This document shows, piece after piece, positions 51,833-61,187 of a stretch of 64,000 nucleotides of DNA (positions within the stretch are counted from its first letter, which is position 1; every line of letters begins with the position of its first letter). The translations under genes and the position numbers were made by a program. The notes below the pieces were generated by a model. That model did no database searches and was not told the origin of the DNA. It saw nothing but the letters and a program-made list of their open reading frames with translations. The stretch is taken from contig NZ_JACHMB010000001.1 of assembly GCF_014204795.1 (NCBI RefSeq), positions 7,576,501-7,640,500 on the forward strand, given 5' to 3'. The DNA is from Nonomuraea jabiensis. GTDB lineage: Bacteria > Actinomycetota > Actinomycetes > Streptosporangiales > Streptosporangiaceae.

Positions 51833-53192
51833 CCCGCAACGCGCAGGCCGCGGCGGCTACGAGGAGGGCGGCGACGGCGGCGATGACCCGCAGGAGACCC
51901 TCGGCGGAGGAGGGGGCCGCGAAGTAGACGGTGCCGAGCCCGGCGACGGCCGTCACCCCGGTCAGCGTGGGGCCGGTGGAGTTGAGCGCCGAGATCGCCG
52001 AGGCGAGCCGTGGTTCCACCAGGTACGTGATCCGCGCGATCAGCGGGCTGTAGCCGGCGGCGTGCCCGGCTCCCGCGAGCAGCAGCAGCGGCACCGTGCC
52101 GTACGGATGCCACTGGTCGCGGTAGAGGAGCACCAGCAGGCCCGCTCCGGCCGCGAACGCGATCGGTCCGGCCACCGGCAGCGCGTTCCGCAGCCATGAG
52201 GGATAGCGGTTCCAGGTCAGGCTGAGCCCGCCGAAGCCGATCGCGTACGGGACGAACGCGAGCCCCGCCTGGAGCGGGGAGAAGCGCAGCACGGACTGCA
52301 GGTGCAGGGTCAGGGTCAGCAGGAAGACGGTGTAGCACCCCATGACGATCCAGCAGGCCACCAATCCCGGCTTCACCCCGTGCGGCCGCAGCGCCGCCAG
52401 GTCCAGGAGCGGGTGCCGCGCCCGGGTCTCGTAGCGGATGAACGTCACCAGCAGGGCGGCTCCGCAGGCGAGCGAGACCCATGCCCAGGCGGGCCAGCCC
52501 TGGTCCCGGCCGAAGATGAGCGGCATCGTGAACGCGGTCATGGCGACGGTCAGGAGAGCGGTTCCGGCCGGGTCGAGGCGTACGCGCTCGCCCGGGCGGG
52601 AGTCCAGCAGGACCCGCGGGCCGACCGCCAGCAGCACCGCGCCGACCGGGACGTTGATCAGGAACACCGGACGCCAGGAGAGGCCGAAGAGGTCGGCGCC
52701 CGCGACCAGCCCCCCGACGACCTGCCCCAGCGCGACTCCCAGGGCCAGCACCAGGCTGTAGAGGCCGATCGCGCGGCGGCGGGCCGGTCCGTCCCAGTGC
52801 CGCTGGATGAGCGAGAAGACCTGCGGCATCAGCAGCGCGGCCCCCGCGGCCTGAGCGACGCGGGCGGCCACCAGCAGGGGCGCGTTCGGGGCCAGCCCGC
52901 ACAGCAGCGACGCCGCGGTGAACCAGCCCAGCCCGGCGAGGAACGCGCGCCGGTGCCCGACGATGTCACCGATCCGCGCGCAGGTGACCAGGAGCACGCC
53001 GGTGGTCAGCAGGTAGCCCGACACCACCAGCTGGACCGTGATGCTGCCGGCGTGCAGCCCGTCACGGATGGTCTGCGCCGCCACCGACACGATCGATCCG
53101 TCCATGGACGCCATGGCCTGGCCGGTGAGCAGCACGGCCAGCATCGGGCCGCGGCGGGCGACGGTGACTGCGGGAGGGGCGAGGTCGATCAC
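51807..53192 (-). CDS. MFS transporter, DHA2 family
   Basis: 461 aa with about 14 membrane segments. AVLLTGQAMASMDGSIVSVA is the first helix, GDIVGHRRAFLAGLGWF the loop motif, and FLINVPVGAVLLAVGPRVLL the motif C area. GTG 53192 is chosen at the start of the hydrophobic protein; no good ribosome site is seen, so it may be leaderless. A proton-coupled drug exporter. Confidence 0.85.
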   Translation of the reverse strand: MIDLAPPAVTVARRGPMLAVLLTGQAMASMDGSIVSVAAQTIRDGLHAGSITVQLVVSGYLLTTGVLLVTCARIGDIVGHRRAFLAGLGWFTAASLLCGLAPNAPLLVAARVAQAAGAALLMPQVFSLIQRHWDGPARRRAIGLYSLVLALGVALGQVVGGLVAGADLFGLSWRPVFLINVPVGAVLLAVGPRVLLDSRPGERVRLDPAGTALLTVAMTAFTMPLIFGRDQGWPAWAWVSLACGAALLVTFIRYETRARHPLLDLAALRPHGVKPGLVACWIVMGCYTVFLLTLTLHLQSVLRFSPLQAGLAFVPYAIGFGGLSLTWNRYPSWLRNALPVAGPIAFAAGAGLLVLLYRDQWHPYGTVPLLLLAGAGHAAGYSPLIARITYLVEPRLASAISALNSTGPTLTGVTAVAGLGTVYFAAPSSAEGLLRVIAAVAALLVAAAACALRVTRTRREP

Positions 53193-53265
53193 GCGGTCGA
53201 GTATCGGCCGGGCGCGTCCCGTCGGTCTTGAAGATATTTGCACCCGGGCTTCGATCCGGCCGCTT

Positions 53266-54276
53266 TCAGGCCGGCGCGGGGCCGACCGACTGGCCCGACA
53301 CCAGCGTGCAGGGGATGAGGATGTTCGGAGGGGCGTCCGGCACCCCTTCGAGCTGGTCGATCAGCGCGTTCACGCCGAGCCGGCCCAGCTCGGTGGCCGG
53401 CGCCGTCATGACGGTCAGGGACGGCTCGATCATCTCGCCGAGCTCGGCGGTGGTGGCCGCGGAGATGATCGACAGGTCGTCCGGCACGCTGCGCCCGAGC
53501 GCCCGCGATTCCTTGACCAGCCCCGCCGAGGCGCCCTCGTTCACCACGACGACGCCCGTCACCTGCGGGAAGTCCGCGCTGAGCCGGCGGGCCGCCTTCC
53601 GTCCTCCGGCCGACGTGCCCTCCACGGTGATGACGGTGGGCGGCTCGCCGGCGGCCGCCATCGCGGCGAGGTAGGCGGACTTCACCCGCATGATCCAGCC
53701 GGGCTCGTTCCCGGTCGAGACCCGCATCCGCAGGGTGACGAGCGCGATGCGCCGGTGGCCGAAGGAGCGCAGATGACCGACGGCCTGGTCGATCGTGGTG
53801 GTGAAGTCCATGTCGACGAACGGCAGGTCCTCGTCCTCGGTCCGGCCGATCAGCGCGAAGGGGAGCCCGGACGCGATCAGCCGGTCCACGCGCGGGTCGC
53901 GGAGCTGGACCTCCATGAGCAGCGCGCCGTCCACGAGACCGCCGGCGAGCAGGTGGGACATCTGCTCGTCGTCGTTCACCGGCCACAGCACGAGGTCGTA
54001 GCCGCGCTCGCGGGCGCCGTGGGCGGCGCTCATGAGGAACTGGTTGGCCGTGGCGATCGGCCGGGCTTCGAGGTAGGGGTGCAGCAGCGCGAGGATGCGC
54101 GTGCGCGAGCTGGCCAGCGCGCGGGCCACGACGTTGCGCCGGTAGCCGAGCTCCCGGATGGCCGCCTCGATGCGGGCCCGGGTCTCCGGAGCGACCCGCT
54201 TGGTGCCGTTGATGACGAAGGAGACCGTGGCGATGGAGACGTTGGCGCGCTCGGCGACATCGCGCATCGTGACCAT
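53266..54276 (-). CDS. LacI-family regulator of the sugar ABC operon
   Basis: 336 aa. MRDVAERANVSIATVSFVIN is the HTH, VVARALASSRTRILALLHPY the hinge and core start, and FGHRRIALVTLRMRVS the effector domain. Divergent from the binding-protein gene with 264 bases between that hold two LacI-type sites. Predicted to repress the operon until a sugar ligand binds. Confidence 0.93.
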   Translation of the reverse strand: MVTMRDVAERANVSIATVSFVINGTKRVAPETRARIEAAIRELGYRRNVVARALASSRTRILALLHPYLEARPIATANQFLMSAAHGARERGYDLVLWPVNDDEQMSHLLAGGLVDGALLMEVQLRDPRVDRLIASGLPFALIGRTEDEDLPFVDMDFTTTIDQAVGHLRSFGHRRIALVTLRMRVSTGNEPGWIMRVKSAYLAAMAAAGEPPTVITVEGTSAGGRKAARRLSADFPQVTGVVVVNEGASAGLVKESRALGRSVPDDLSIISAATTAELGEMIEPSLTVMTAPATELGRLGVNALIDQLEGVPDAPPNILIPCTLVSGQSVGPAPA

Positions 54277-54340
54277 GGATTGTCCCGCCTCCCACCTTGT
54301 GAGGACGCGCGCGAAGAGCAGGGTAACTCTATCGCGGGTC

Positions 54341-54429
54341 GTCGGTAAATCGCTTAACTAGTTATTGACATCACCGGGCGATAGGCGCAACATACTTCAC
54401 AAGCAAGCGCGGTTAAGCGCTTTACCGAC
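54341..54429. promoter_or_regulatory. Two LacI-type operators flanking a promoter
   Basis: GGTAAATCGCTTAACT (54344-54359) and GGTTAAGCGCTTTACC (54411-54426) are near-palindromes with the central CG. Together they form an inverted repeat (GTCGGTAAA at one end, TTTACCGAC at the other). TTGACA at 54365-54370 between them is a good -35 box for the binding-protein operon. DNA looping between two sites is possible. Confidence 0.7.
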
Positions 54430-54540
54430 AGTTGTCCATGTTTCGAGAGCGATGCCTTCCGCATCCCCGGCTCTCTCCGTGACTCCATCCGCCAGTGGCC
54501 CGCAAGAACCACCCCCCTATGCCGCCAAGGAGTAGCTCAC

Positions 54541-55758
54541 ATGAAGACAGCGCGAAAGTGCCCAGGAAAGGCGCCCAAAGTAGCTGTCGCGGCAGCGGCC
54601 CTCGTCCCTCTCTCCCTGACCGCCTGCGGCGGATCGGCCTCCTCCGACACCGGATCGCTGACCGTCCAGGACTACTACGAACCCTCGCACGACGCGATCT
54701 ACCAGGCCTGCGCGAAGAGCATCGGCGTCGAGGTCAAGATCAACCACATCCCGGGCGCCGGGCTGATCTCCAAGGTGCTCCAGCAGAGCTCCTCGCGCAC
54801 CCTCCCTGACGTGCTGATGCTCGACAACCCCGACGTGCAGCAGATCGCCGCCTCCGGCGCGCTCGCGCCGCTGACCGACTACGGGCTGAACGGCGACGGC
54901 ATGGTGGAGGCCGTCGTGAAGGCGGGCACGTACCAGGGCAAGCTGTACGGGCTCGCGCCGGCCGTGAACACCCTCACCATCTTCTACAACAAGGACCTGT
55001 TCGCGGCCGCCGGCATCTCGGCACCGCCCAAGACCTGGGACGAACTGCGCGCGACCGCCAAGAAGCTGACCCAGCAGGGCCGCTACGGCTTCGCCATGAG
55101 CAACATCAACACCTACGAGGGCTCGTGGCAGTTCCTGCCGTTCATGTGGGGCAACGGCGGCTCGGAGCAGAACATCGCCACCCCCGAGACCGCGCAGGCG
55201 CTGCAGTTCCTCCTCGACCTGCAGAACGACGGATCGATCTCCAAGAGCTCCATCAACTGGGGCCAGGGCGACGTGGTCAACCAGTTCGTCGCCGGCAAGG
55301 CCGCGATGGCGGTCAACGGCCCGTGGGTGATCCCGCAGCTGGAGAAGGAGAAGAACCTGAAGTGGGCGGCGTTCACGATCCCCACCCGGCTGGCGTCGCA
55401 GACCACGGTCGCGCCGCTCGGCGGCGAGGTCTACACGGTGCCGCGGACCGGCGACAAGACCAAGATGGGCAAGGCCGGTGAGTTCGTGAAGTGCCTCATC
55501 TCGCCGGAGAAGCAGCTCGAGTCGGCGAAGATCGAGCAGACCATTCCGTCGACCCTGAGCGTCGCCGCGGAGTTCGGCAAGACCAGCGAGGTGATCGCGC
55601 CGTTCGTCACGGCGGTGAAGACCGCACGCGCGCGCACCGCGATTCTCGGGCCGGACTGGCCGAAGGCGGCGACGAAGATCTACACCGCCGTGCAGGCCGC
55701 CCTGACGGGCAAGGCCGCGCCCGAGCAAGCGCTGCAGCAGGCGCAGAACCAGCAGTAG
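54541..55758 (+). CDS. Sugar ABC transporter substrate-binding lipoprotein
   Basis: 405 aa. The signal peptide ends in lipobox LSLTACGG. The family-1 binding fold shows DVLMLDNPDVQQIAASGALA, GLAPAVNTLTIFYNKDLF and FVAGKAAMAVNGPWVI. AAGGAG precedes the ATG. It catches an oligosaccharide or related polyol outside the cell and feeds the two permeases that follow. Confidence 0.93.
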   Translation: MKTARKCPGKAPKVAVAAAALVPLSLTACGGSASSDTGSLTVQDYYEPSHDAIYQACAKSIGVEVKINHIPGAGLISKVLQQSSSRTLPDVLMLDNPDVQQIAASGALAPLTDYGLNGDGMVEAVVKAGTYQGKLYGLAPAVNTLTIFYNKDLFAAAGISAPPKTWDELRATAKKLTQQGRYGFAMSNINTYEGSWQFLPFMWGNGGSEQNIATPETAQALQFLLDLQNDGSISKSSINWGQGDVVNQFVAGKAAMAVNGPWVIPQLEKEKNLKWAAFTIPTRLASQTTVAPLGGEVYTVPRTGDKTKMGKAGEFVKCLISPEKQLESAKIEQTIPSTLSVAAEFGKTSEVIAPFVTAVKTARARTAILGPDWPKAATKIYTAVQAALTGKAAPEQALQQAQNQQ

Positions 55759-55767
55759 GGGCGGCTC

Positions 55768-56712
55768 GTGAGCGCGGCCAACCTTCATCTCACCGCAACC
55801 GGGGAGTCGCTCCAAAGGGACCGCCGGAGAACGGCCCGCCTGGCCCGGCACGGCGCGCAGTGGCTTTTCTCACTGCCGGCCGTCGTCTTGGTGGCGGTGT
55901 TCTTCGGGTATCCCATCGTCCAGAACGTCGTCATGAGTTTCCAGGAGTACACGACCTCGACCTTCTACACGGGAGAGGCACCATGGGTCGGCCTGGCCAA
56001 CTATGCGAAGTCCCTGTCGAGCAGCCTTTTCACGACCACCCTGGTGAACACCGCCCTGTTCACGGTCGGGTCGATCTCCTTCCAATTCGCGATCGGGCTC
56101 GCCCTGGCGCTGTTCTTCAAACGCAATTTCCCGCTGAGCGGTTTCCTGCGCTCGCTGCTGCTGCTCCCGTGGCTGCTGCCGCTGATCGCCTCCAGCGCGG
56201 TCTGGAAATGGATCCTCGACCAGGAGAGCGGCGCCCTGAACCAGTTTCTCGGCCTGTTCGGCGTCGATCCGATCCCCTGGCTGGTCAGCCCCGGTCTCGC
56301 GCTCGCCGGCGTCATCGGCGTGAACATCTGGCTCGGGATCCCGTTCAACGTCGCGATCCTCTACAGCGGCCTGCAGGGAGTGCCGCGGGAGCTCTACGAG
56401 GCGGGCTCGCTGGACGGCGCGGTCGGCTGGAAGGCGTTCCGGCACATCACCTGGCCGAGCATCCGTCCGGTGGTCAGCGTCGTCCTCGTGCTCGGCGTCG
56501 TCTACACGCTCAAGGTCGTCGACATCATCCTCGGCCTGACCGGCGGCGGGCCGGCCAACTCCACGCAGACGCTGGCCACGAACGCCTACAACAAGTCCTT
56601 CGTCGAGTTCGACTTCGGGCAGGGCGCCGCGCTCAGCAACATCCTCATCGTGGTGTCGCTCGTCTTCGCCATGGTCTACCTGTACCTCTCACGCCGGGAG
56701 CCCGACGAGTGA
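55768..56712 (+). CDS. Sugar ABC permease, MalF-like
   Basis: 314 aa with six membrane segments. The ATPase-contact loop reads LYEAGSLDGAVGWKAFRHIT followed by WPSIRP. GTG start nine bases after the binding-protein stop. The end overlaps the next permease (GTGA), so expression is coupled. Confidence 0.93.
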   Translation: MSAANLHLTATGESLQRDRRRTARLARHGAQWLFSLPAVVLVAVFFGYPIVQNVVMSFQEYTTSTFYTGEAPWVGLANYAKSLSSSLFTTTLVNTALFTVGSISFQFAIGLALALFFKRNFPLSGFLRSLLLLPWLLPLIASSAVWKWILDQESGALNQFLGLFGVDPIPWLVSPGLALAGVIGVNIWLGIPFNVAILYSGLQGVPRELYEAGSLDGAVGWKAFRHITWPSIRPVVSVVLVLGVVYTLKVVDIILGLTGGGPANSTQTLATNAYNKSFVEFDFGQGAALSNILIVVSLVFAMVYLYLSRREPDE

Positions 56713-57527
56713 ACACCTCATCGACCGTGCGCCGGCTGCCCATGACCGTGCTGGGCATCGCCTTCCTGGCAGTGATGATCTTCCCGGTCTACTGGATGGT
56801 CAACAGCAGCCTCCAGGCCAGCTCCGGGGCCGCGACCACGGACTTCTTCCCGATCCACCTGACGTTCTCCGGGTACGCGACGGCCTTCTCCGAGCAGGGC
56901 CCGAACTTCATCACGAGCCTGACCATCGCCCTCGGGGCGGTGGTGCTGACGCTGCTCGTGGCCACCCCCGCCGCCTACGGCCTGTCCCGCTTCCGGAGCC
57001 GCGGCGCCAACGCGTTCGTGCTGGTGCTGCTGGTCACGCAGATGATCCCCGCGATGGTCATCGCGAACGCGCTCTATCCCCTGTTCAACTCGCTCAACCT
57101 GCTCAACAACGTGTTCGGCCTGATCCTCGCCAACACCGCCGGCGACATCCCGTTCGCGGTGCTGCTCATCCGCGCGTTCATGGGCTCCATCCCCAGGGCG
57201 CTCGTGGAGGCGGCGCTGGTGGACGGTGCGGGCAACTTCCGGGCGTTCGTCTCGATCGTCGTGCCGATCAGCAAGAACGCGATCGTGACCGCCGCGCTCT
57301 TCACCTTCCTCAGGGCGTGGAGCGACTTCCTGTTCGCGCTCACCCTGACCAGCACCCCCGAGGTCCGGCCGATCACGCTCGGCATCTACGACTACATCAA
57401 CGCCAACAGCGAGGACTGGTCGGCCGTGATGGCCACCGCGGTGCTCGCCTCCATCCCGGCGGGCCTGCTGCTGATCTTCGCCCAGCGCTACATCGCCTCC
57501 GGCGCCATCAACGGCGCGATCAAATGA
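56709..57527 (+). CDS. Sugar ABC permease, MalG-like
   Basis: 272 aa with six membrane segments. The EAA loop reads ALVEAALVDGAGNFRAFVSI followed by VVPISKN. GTG 56709 overlaps the previous stop. No ATPase gene follows, so the pair must use an ATPase encoded elsewhere. Confidence 0.93.
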   Translation: MNTSSTVRRLPMTVLGIAFLAVMIFPVYWMVNSSLQASSGAATTDFFPIHLTFSGYATAFSEQGPNFITSLTIALGAVVLTLLVATPAAYGLSRFRSRGANAFVLVLLVTQMIPAMVIANALYPLFNSLNLLNNVFGLILANTAGDIPFAVLLIRAFMGSIPRALVEAALVDGAGNFRAFVSIVVPISKNAIVTAALFTFLRAWSDFLFALTLTSTPEVRPITLGIYDYINANSEDWSAVMATAVLASIPAGLLLIFAQRYIASGAINGAIK

Positions 57528-57540
57528 GAAAGGAACATGT

Positions 57541-58320
57541 GTGAAGACACACGTCACGGTATGGGGCGAGAACCGCCACGAGCAGCTCGAACCCCGGGTC
57601 GCCGAGATCTACCCGGACGGCATGCACAACGCCATCCGCCGGGGGATCGAGGGCTGGCTGGGTGACAGCGCGACCGTCGCCACGGCCACGCTGGACGATC
57701 CCGAGCACGGCCTGACCGAGGAGGTGCTGGCGAACACCGACGTGCTCATCTGGTGGGGTCACGCCGCCCACGGGGAGGTGGCCGACGAGGTGGTGGAGCG
57801 GGTGCACCGGCACGTCCTGTCGGGCATGGGGCTGGTGGTGCTGCACTCCGGCCACTGGTCGAAGATCTTCACCAAGCTCATGGGCACCACGTGCACGCTG
57901 CGCTGGCGCAGCGAGAACGACCGCGAGCTGGTCTGGACGGTGAACCCGACCCACCCCATCGCCCGCGGCATCCCGCACCCCATCGTGATCCCCGCGCAGG
58001 AGATGTACGGCGAGCAGTTCGACATCCCCACCCCCGACGAGCTGATCTTCATCAGCTCCTTCAGCGGCGGCGAGGTCTTCCGCAGCGGCGTCACCTTCCG
58101 GCGCGGCAACGGCAAGATCTTCTACTTCAGCCCCGGTGACCAGGACTACCCGGTCTACCACCACCCGGACGTGCTGCACGTCATCGCCAACGGCGCCGAG
58201 TGGGCGGCCGGTGACCGGTCGCGGCGGGAGCTGCCGATCCTGCTCCGCTACGAGACGGGCGACTTCTTCCACGGGCACGGCTACCGCGGCGCCCTGCACA
58301 ACAAGGAGCACGCCGAGTGA
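57541..58320 (+). CDS. ThuA-domain protein
   Basis: 259 aa. VTVWGENRHEQ opens a class-I amidotransferase-like Rossmann fold; DVLIWWGHAAHGEVADEVVE, GMGLVVLHSGHWSKIF and FYFSPGDQDYPVYHHPDV are the ThuA (trehalose/glycoside utilisation) segments. ThuA proteins work with Gfo/Idh/MocA partners on 3-keto-glycosides or related sugars. GTG start with AAAGGA upstream; coupled to the next gene. Confidence 0.92.
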   Translation: MKTHVTVWGENRHEQLEPRVAEIYPDGMHNAIRRGIEGWLGDSATVATATLDDPEHGLTEEVLANTDVLIWWGHAAHGEVADEVVERVHRHVLSGMGLVVLHSGHWSKIFTKLMGTTCTLRWRSENDRELVWTVNPTHPIARGIPHPIVIPAQEMYGEQFDIPTPDELIFISSFSGGEVFRSGVTFRRGNGKIFYFSPGDQDYPVYHHPDVLHVIANGAEWAAGDRSRRELPILLRYETGDFFHGHGYRGALHNKEHAE

Positions 58321-59423
58321 ACCGTTCCGGCGCGCGCCCGCTCCGCGTCGTGCAGGTCGGGGCGGGCGCGATGGGCGTGGCCTGGATGCGGACCCTGGCC
58401 GCGTCCGGCGACGTCGAGCTCGTCGGGGTGGCCGACCTCGACACGGACCGGGCGGCGCAGGCCGTACGGGCCGTCGGCGTGGACGCCGAGGTCGGCGCCT
58501 CGCTCGGCGAGCTCCTGGCGACCGGGCCGGACGCCGTCGTGAACGTCACGATCCCGGCGGCCCACACCGCGGTGAACGTCGAGGCGCTGTTCGCCGGGCT
58601 GCCGGTGCTGTGCGAGAAGCCGGCCGCGCCGACCCTCGCCGAGGCGCTCGTCCAGGCCGCCGCCGCCGAGGCGACCGGGCGGTTGCTGATGATCAGCCAG
58701 TCGCGCCGGTACTTCGCCGCCTTGGAGGCGTACCGGAGCCGGATCGCCGAGCTCGGCCCGATCGGGCTGCTCACCACCGGGTTCTTCCGGGCTCCGCGCT
58801 TCGGCGGCTTCCGCGACGAGATGGACCAGCCGCTGCTGGTGGACATGGCCATCCACGCCTTCGACGCCGCCCGCCACCTGCTCGGCGCGGAGCCGGTCTC
58901 GGTCGGCTGCGAGAGCTGGAACCCGTCCTGGAGCTGGTACCGGGGCGACGCGGCGGCGACGGCGACCTTCCTGTTCGAGGAGGGCACCCGCTACGTGTTC
59001 ACCGGCAGCTGGTGCGCGGAGGGGGCGGAGACGTCCTGGAACGGGGAGTGGCTGGCCAGCGGCGCCAAGGGCACCGCGACCTGGGACGGCGAGGACCGCG
59101 TCAGGTCCAGCGCCGGCGGCGCCGTGGACGTGCCGCGGGGCGACCAGGAGCAGATCGCCGGGGCGCTCGCGGAGTTCGTGGCGGCGCTGCGGGCGGGGGT
59201 GGAGCCGGCGGGGGCGATCGCGGGCAACGTCCGCAGCCTCGCGATGGTCGAGGCGGCGGTCCGCTCCGCGGAGTCCGGCCGGCGCGTCGAGATCGACGCG
59301 CTGCTGGAGCTCGCCTACCAGGACGCGCTCTCGCACCCCGTACGCGAGGAGATCCGTACGCGGCTCGAGTCCTGGGGGACGGCGACGGCGGCGCTGCCGA
59401 GACAGCGGGCCGTCACGAGCTGA
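58317..59423 (+). CDS. Gfo/Idh/MocA-family oxidoreductase
   Basis: 368 aa. RVVQVGAGAMGVAWMRTLAA is the Rossmann start, LPVLCEKPAAPTLAEAL holds the EKP lysine, and LVDMAIHAFDAARHLLG gives the Asp/His pair. It oxidises or reduces a sugar at the level of an NAD-linked keto-sugar. GTG 58317 overlaps the ThuA stop. Last gene of the LacI-controlled operon. Confidence 0.93.
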   Translation: MNRSGARPLRVVQVGAGAMGVAWMRTLAASGDVELVGVADLDTDRAAQAVRAVGVDAEVGASLGELLATGPDAVVNVTIPAAHTAVNVEALFAGLPVLCEKPAAPTLAEALVQAAAAEATGRLLMISQSRRYFAALEAYRSRIAELGPIGLLTTGFFRAPRFGGFRDEMDQPLLVDMAIHAFDAARHLLGAEPVSVGCESWNPSWSWYRGDAAATATFLFEEGTRYVFTGSWCAEGAETSWNGEWLASGAKGTATWDGEDRVRSSAGGAVDVPRGDQEQIAGALAEFVAALRAGVEPAGAIAGNVRSLAMVEAAVRSAESGRRVEIDALLELAYQDALSHPVREEIRTRLESWGTATAALPRQRAVTS

Positions 59424-59430
59424 CGCCGGC

Positions 59431-59460
59431 GAGGCCCGCGCGGATCGTCCGCGCGGCCTC
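59431..59460. terminator. Terminator hairpin of the sugar operon
   Basis: GAGGCCCGCGCGGA pairs with TCCGCGCGGCCTC across a TCG loop with one unpaired base, starting eight bases after the Gfo/Idh/MocA stop. It faces the convergent TetR gene and may serve both. Confidence 0.6.
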
Positions 59461-59484
59461 AGATCGGGGCTGCGGCGCCGGTAG

Positions 59485-60078
59485 CTACGGTGTCCGGGCC
59501 GGAGGGAAGAGGAGCCGGACCGCCTTGACGACAGCGGCCCGGCGGGCCTCCGTGCCGGGGTCGCGCGCCTGCCGGGCGGACAGATGGGCCACCTCGGGCT
59601 GCCCGACCCAGGACATGGTGATCTGGCTGACGAGCGAGAGAATGTCGACCGGGTCCCATGCCGGGTCCAGGTGGCCGGCCCGCTGGGCGTCGCGGAGCTG
59701 TTCGAGCTTGCGGGTCATGGCCGCCCAGGTGGGGCTCTCGGCGTCGGGCGCCTCGCTCAGCTCCAGCCGGCCCCAGGCGAGCAGCCGGTAGTGCTCCGGG
59801 TTGCCGATGAAGTAGTCGAAGACCCGCCCGGCATAGCCGGGCAGGTCGGTGGGGTCCATGCGGGTGGCCTCGGCCATGACCGTCAGCTCCTGTCCCGCGA
59901 CGAACGCGTAGAGCGCCTCCTTGCTGCGGAAGTACGCGTAGACGCGTTCCTTGCTGGTCCGGGCCTCCTTGGCGATCCGGTCCACCCGCGCCCCGGCGAT
60001 CCCGTGCCGGGAGAACTCGGCCTTCGCCGCGGTGACGATCCTGTCGCGCGTCGAGTCGGCGGGGCCACGATCGGTCAT
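59485..60078 (-). CDS. TetR-family regulator
   Basis: 197 aa. TRDRIVTAAKAEFSRHGIAG and IAKEARTSKERVYAYFRSKE form the HTH (with a Ser-Lys recognition helix), followed by a helical ligand domain. Divergent from an aldo/keto reductase with two palindromic sites between; likely represses itself and that gene. Confidence 0.92.
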   Translation of the reverse strand: MTDRGPADSTRDRIVTAAKAEFSRHGIAGARVDRIAKEARTSKERVYAYFRSKEALYAFVAGQELTVMAEATRMDPTDLPGYAGRVFDYFIGNPEHYRLLAWGRLELSEAPDAESPTWAAMTRKLEQLRDAQRAGHLDPAWDPVDILSLVSQITMSWVGQPEVAHLSARQARDPGTEARRAAVVKAVRLLFPPARTP

Positions 60079-60093
60079 GGATCAAGCCTAGTC

Positions 60094-60162
60094 AACCGAA
60101 CCGTTCGGTTTGGCACCCGTCCCCTGGGAGGAGTAGCGTCAAACCGAACAGTTTGGTTTGAC
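60094..60162. promoter_or_regulatory. Two TetR operators between the divergent pair
   Basis: Site 1 at 60094-60110: AACCGAAC-C-GTTCGGTT, perfect 8-bp arms. Site 2 at 60138-60162: GTCAAACCGAAC, then A, then GTTTGGTTTGAC, 12-bp arms with one mismatch. Both share ACCGAAC. They lie on either side of the divergent promoters of the TetR and aldo/keto reductase genes. Confidence 0.75.
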
Positions 60163-60181
60163 GCGTACAGGAGAGCACCCG

Positions 60182-61156
60182 ATGCAGCACAGGACACTCG
60201 GCCGGCAGGGACTGCGCGTCTCCGCGCTCGGCCTGGGCACCATGGGCATGTCCATCGCTTACGGCCCCGCCGACGACGACGAGGGCATCGCCACCATCCG
60301 CCGCGCGCACGAGCTGGGCGTGACCTTTTTCGACACCGCCGAGCTCTACGGGGGCGGCGCCAACGAGGCGCTCCTCGGCAAGGCCGTCAAGGACTTCCGC
60401 GACGAGGTCGTGCTGGCCACCAAGTTCGGCTTCGACCTCACCAAGGACCCGCTCGGTCTCAACAGCCGTTCCGACAACATCCGCAAGGTCACCGAGAACA
60501 GCCTCAGGCTGCTCCAGACCGACCACCTGGACGTGCTCTACCAGCACCGCCCGGACCCGGACGTGCCCATCGAGGACGTGGCCGGCACCGTCGGCGAGCT
60601 CATCGCGGCCGGCAAGGTCCGGTACTTCGGGCTCAGCGAGGCGGGCGAGGACACCATCCGCCGCGCCCACGCCGTCACCCCGGTGTCCGTGCTGCAGACC
60701 GAGTACTCGCTCTTCGAGCGGGACGTCGAGGACAAGATCCTGCCCGTCGTGCGGGAGCTGGGAATCGGTTTCGTCCCCTACTCCCCGCTGGGCCGCGGCT
60801 TCCTCACCGGCGCGGTCAAGCCCGGCCACGAGTACGCCGAGGGCGACATGCGCCGCTGGGACGAGCGCTGGCAGGGCGACAACTACGCCTACAACCTGCG
60901 CGCCACCCAGCGCCTGACGGAGCTGGCCACCGCCAAGGGCATCACCGTCGCCCAGCTCGCGCTGGCCTGGCTGCTTGCCCAGGGCGAGGACATCGTCCCC
61001 ATCCCCGGCACCCGCAGCCCCCGGCGCATCGAGGAGAACGTGGCCGCCGCCGGCGTGGAGCTCACTCCTGCCGACCTCCAGCGCGTCCTCGAGATCCTCC
61101 CGCACGGCTCGGCCGGCAGCCGCTACCCCGCCGCCTACATGCCCGCCGACTGGTAG
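60182..61156 (+). CDS. Aldo/keto reductase (TetR-controlled)
   Basis: 324 aa TIM barrel. Asp and Tyr in FFDTAELYGGGANEALLG, Lys in VLATKFGFD, His in VLYQHRPDPDV; the end carries VPIPGTRSPRRIEENV. It fits the YajO/alkyl-aldehyde AKR13-like branch that reduces reactive aldehydes. GAG-rich leader before ATG 60182. Confidence 0.92.
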   Translation: MQHRTLGRQGLRVSALGLGTMGMSIAYGPADDDEGIATIRRAHELGVTFFDTAELYGGGANEALLGKAVKDFRDEVVLATKFGFDLTKDPLGLNSRSDNIRKVTENSLRLLQTDHLDVLYQHRPDPDVPIEDVAGTVGELIAAGKVRYFGLSEAGEDTIRRAHAVTPVSVLQTEYSLFERDVEDKILPVVRELGIGFVPYSPLGRGFLTGAVKPGHEYAEGDMRRWDERWQGDNYAYNLRATQRLTELATAKGITVAQLALAWLLAQGEDIVPIPGTRSPRRIEENVAAAGVELTPADLQRVLEILPHGSAGSRYPAAYMPADW

Positions 61157-61187
61157 GACGCGCCTCAGAACCCGGGGCCTCGTGGGC

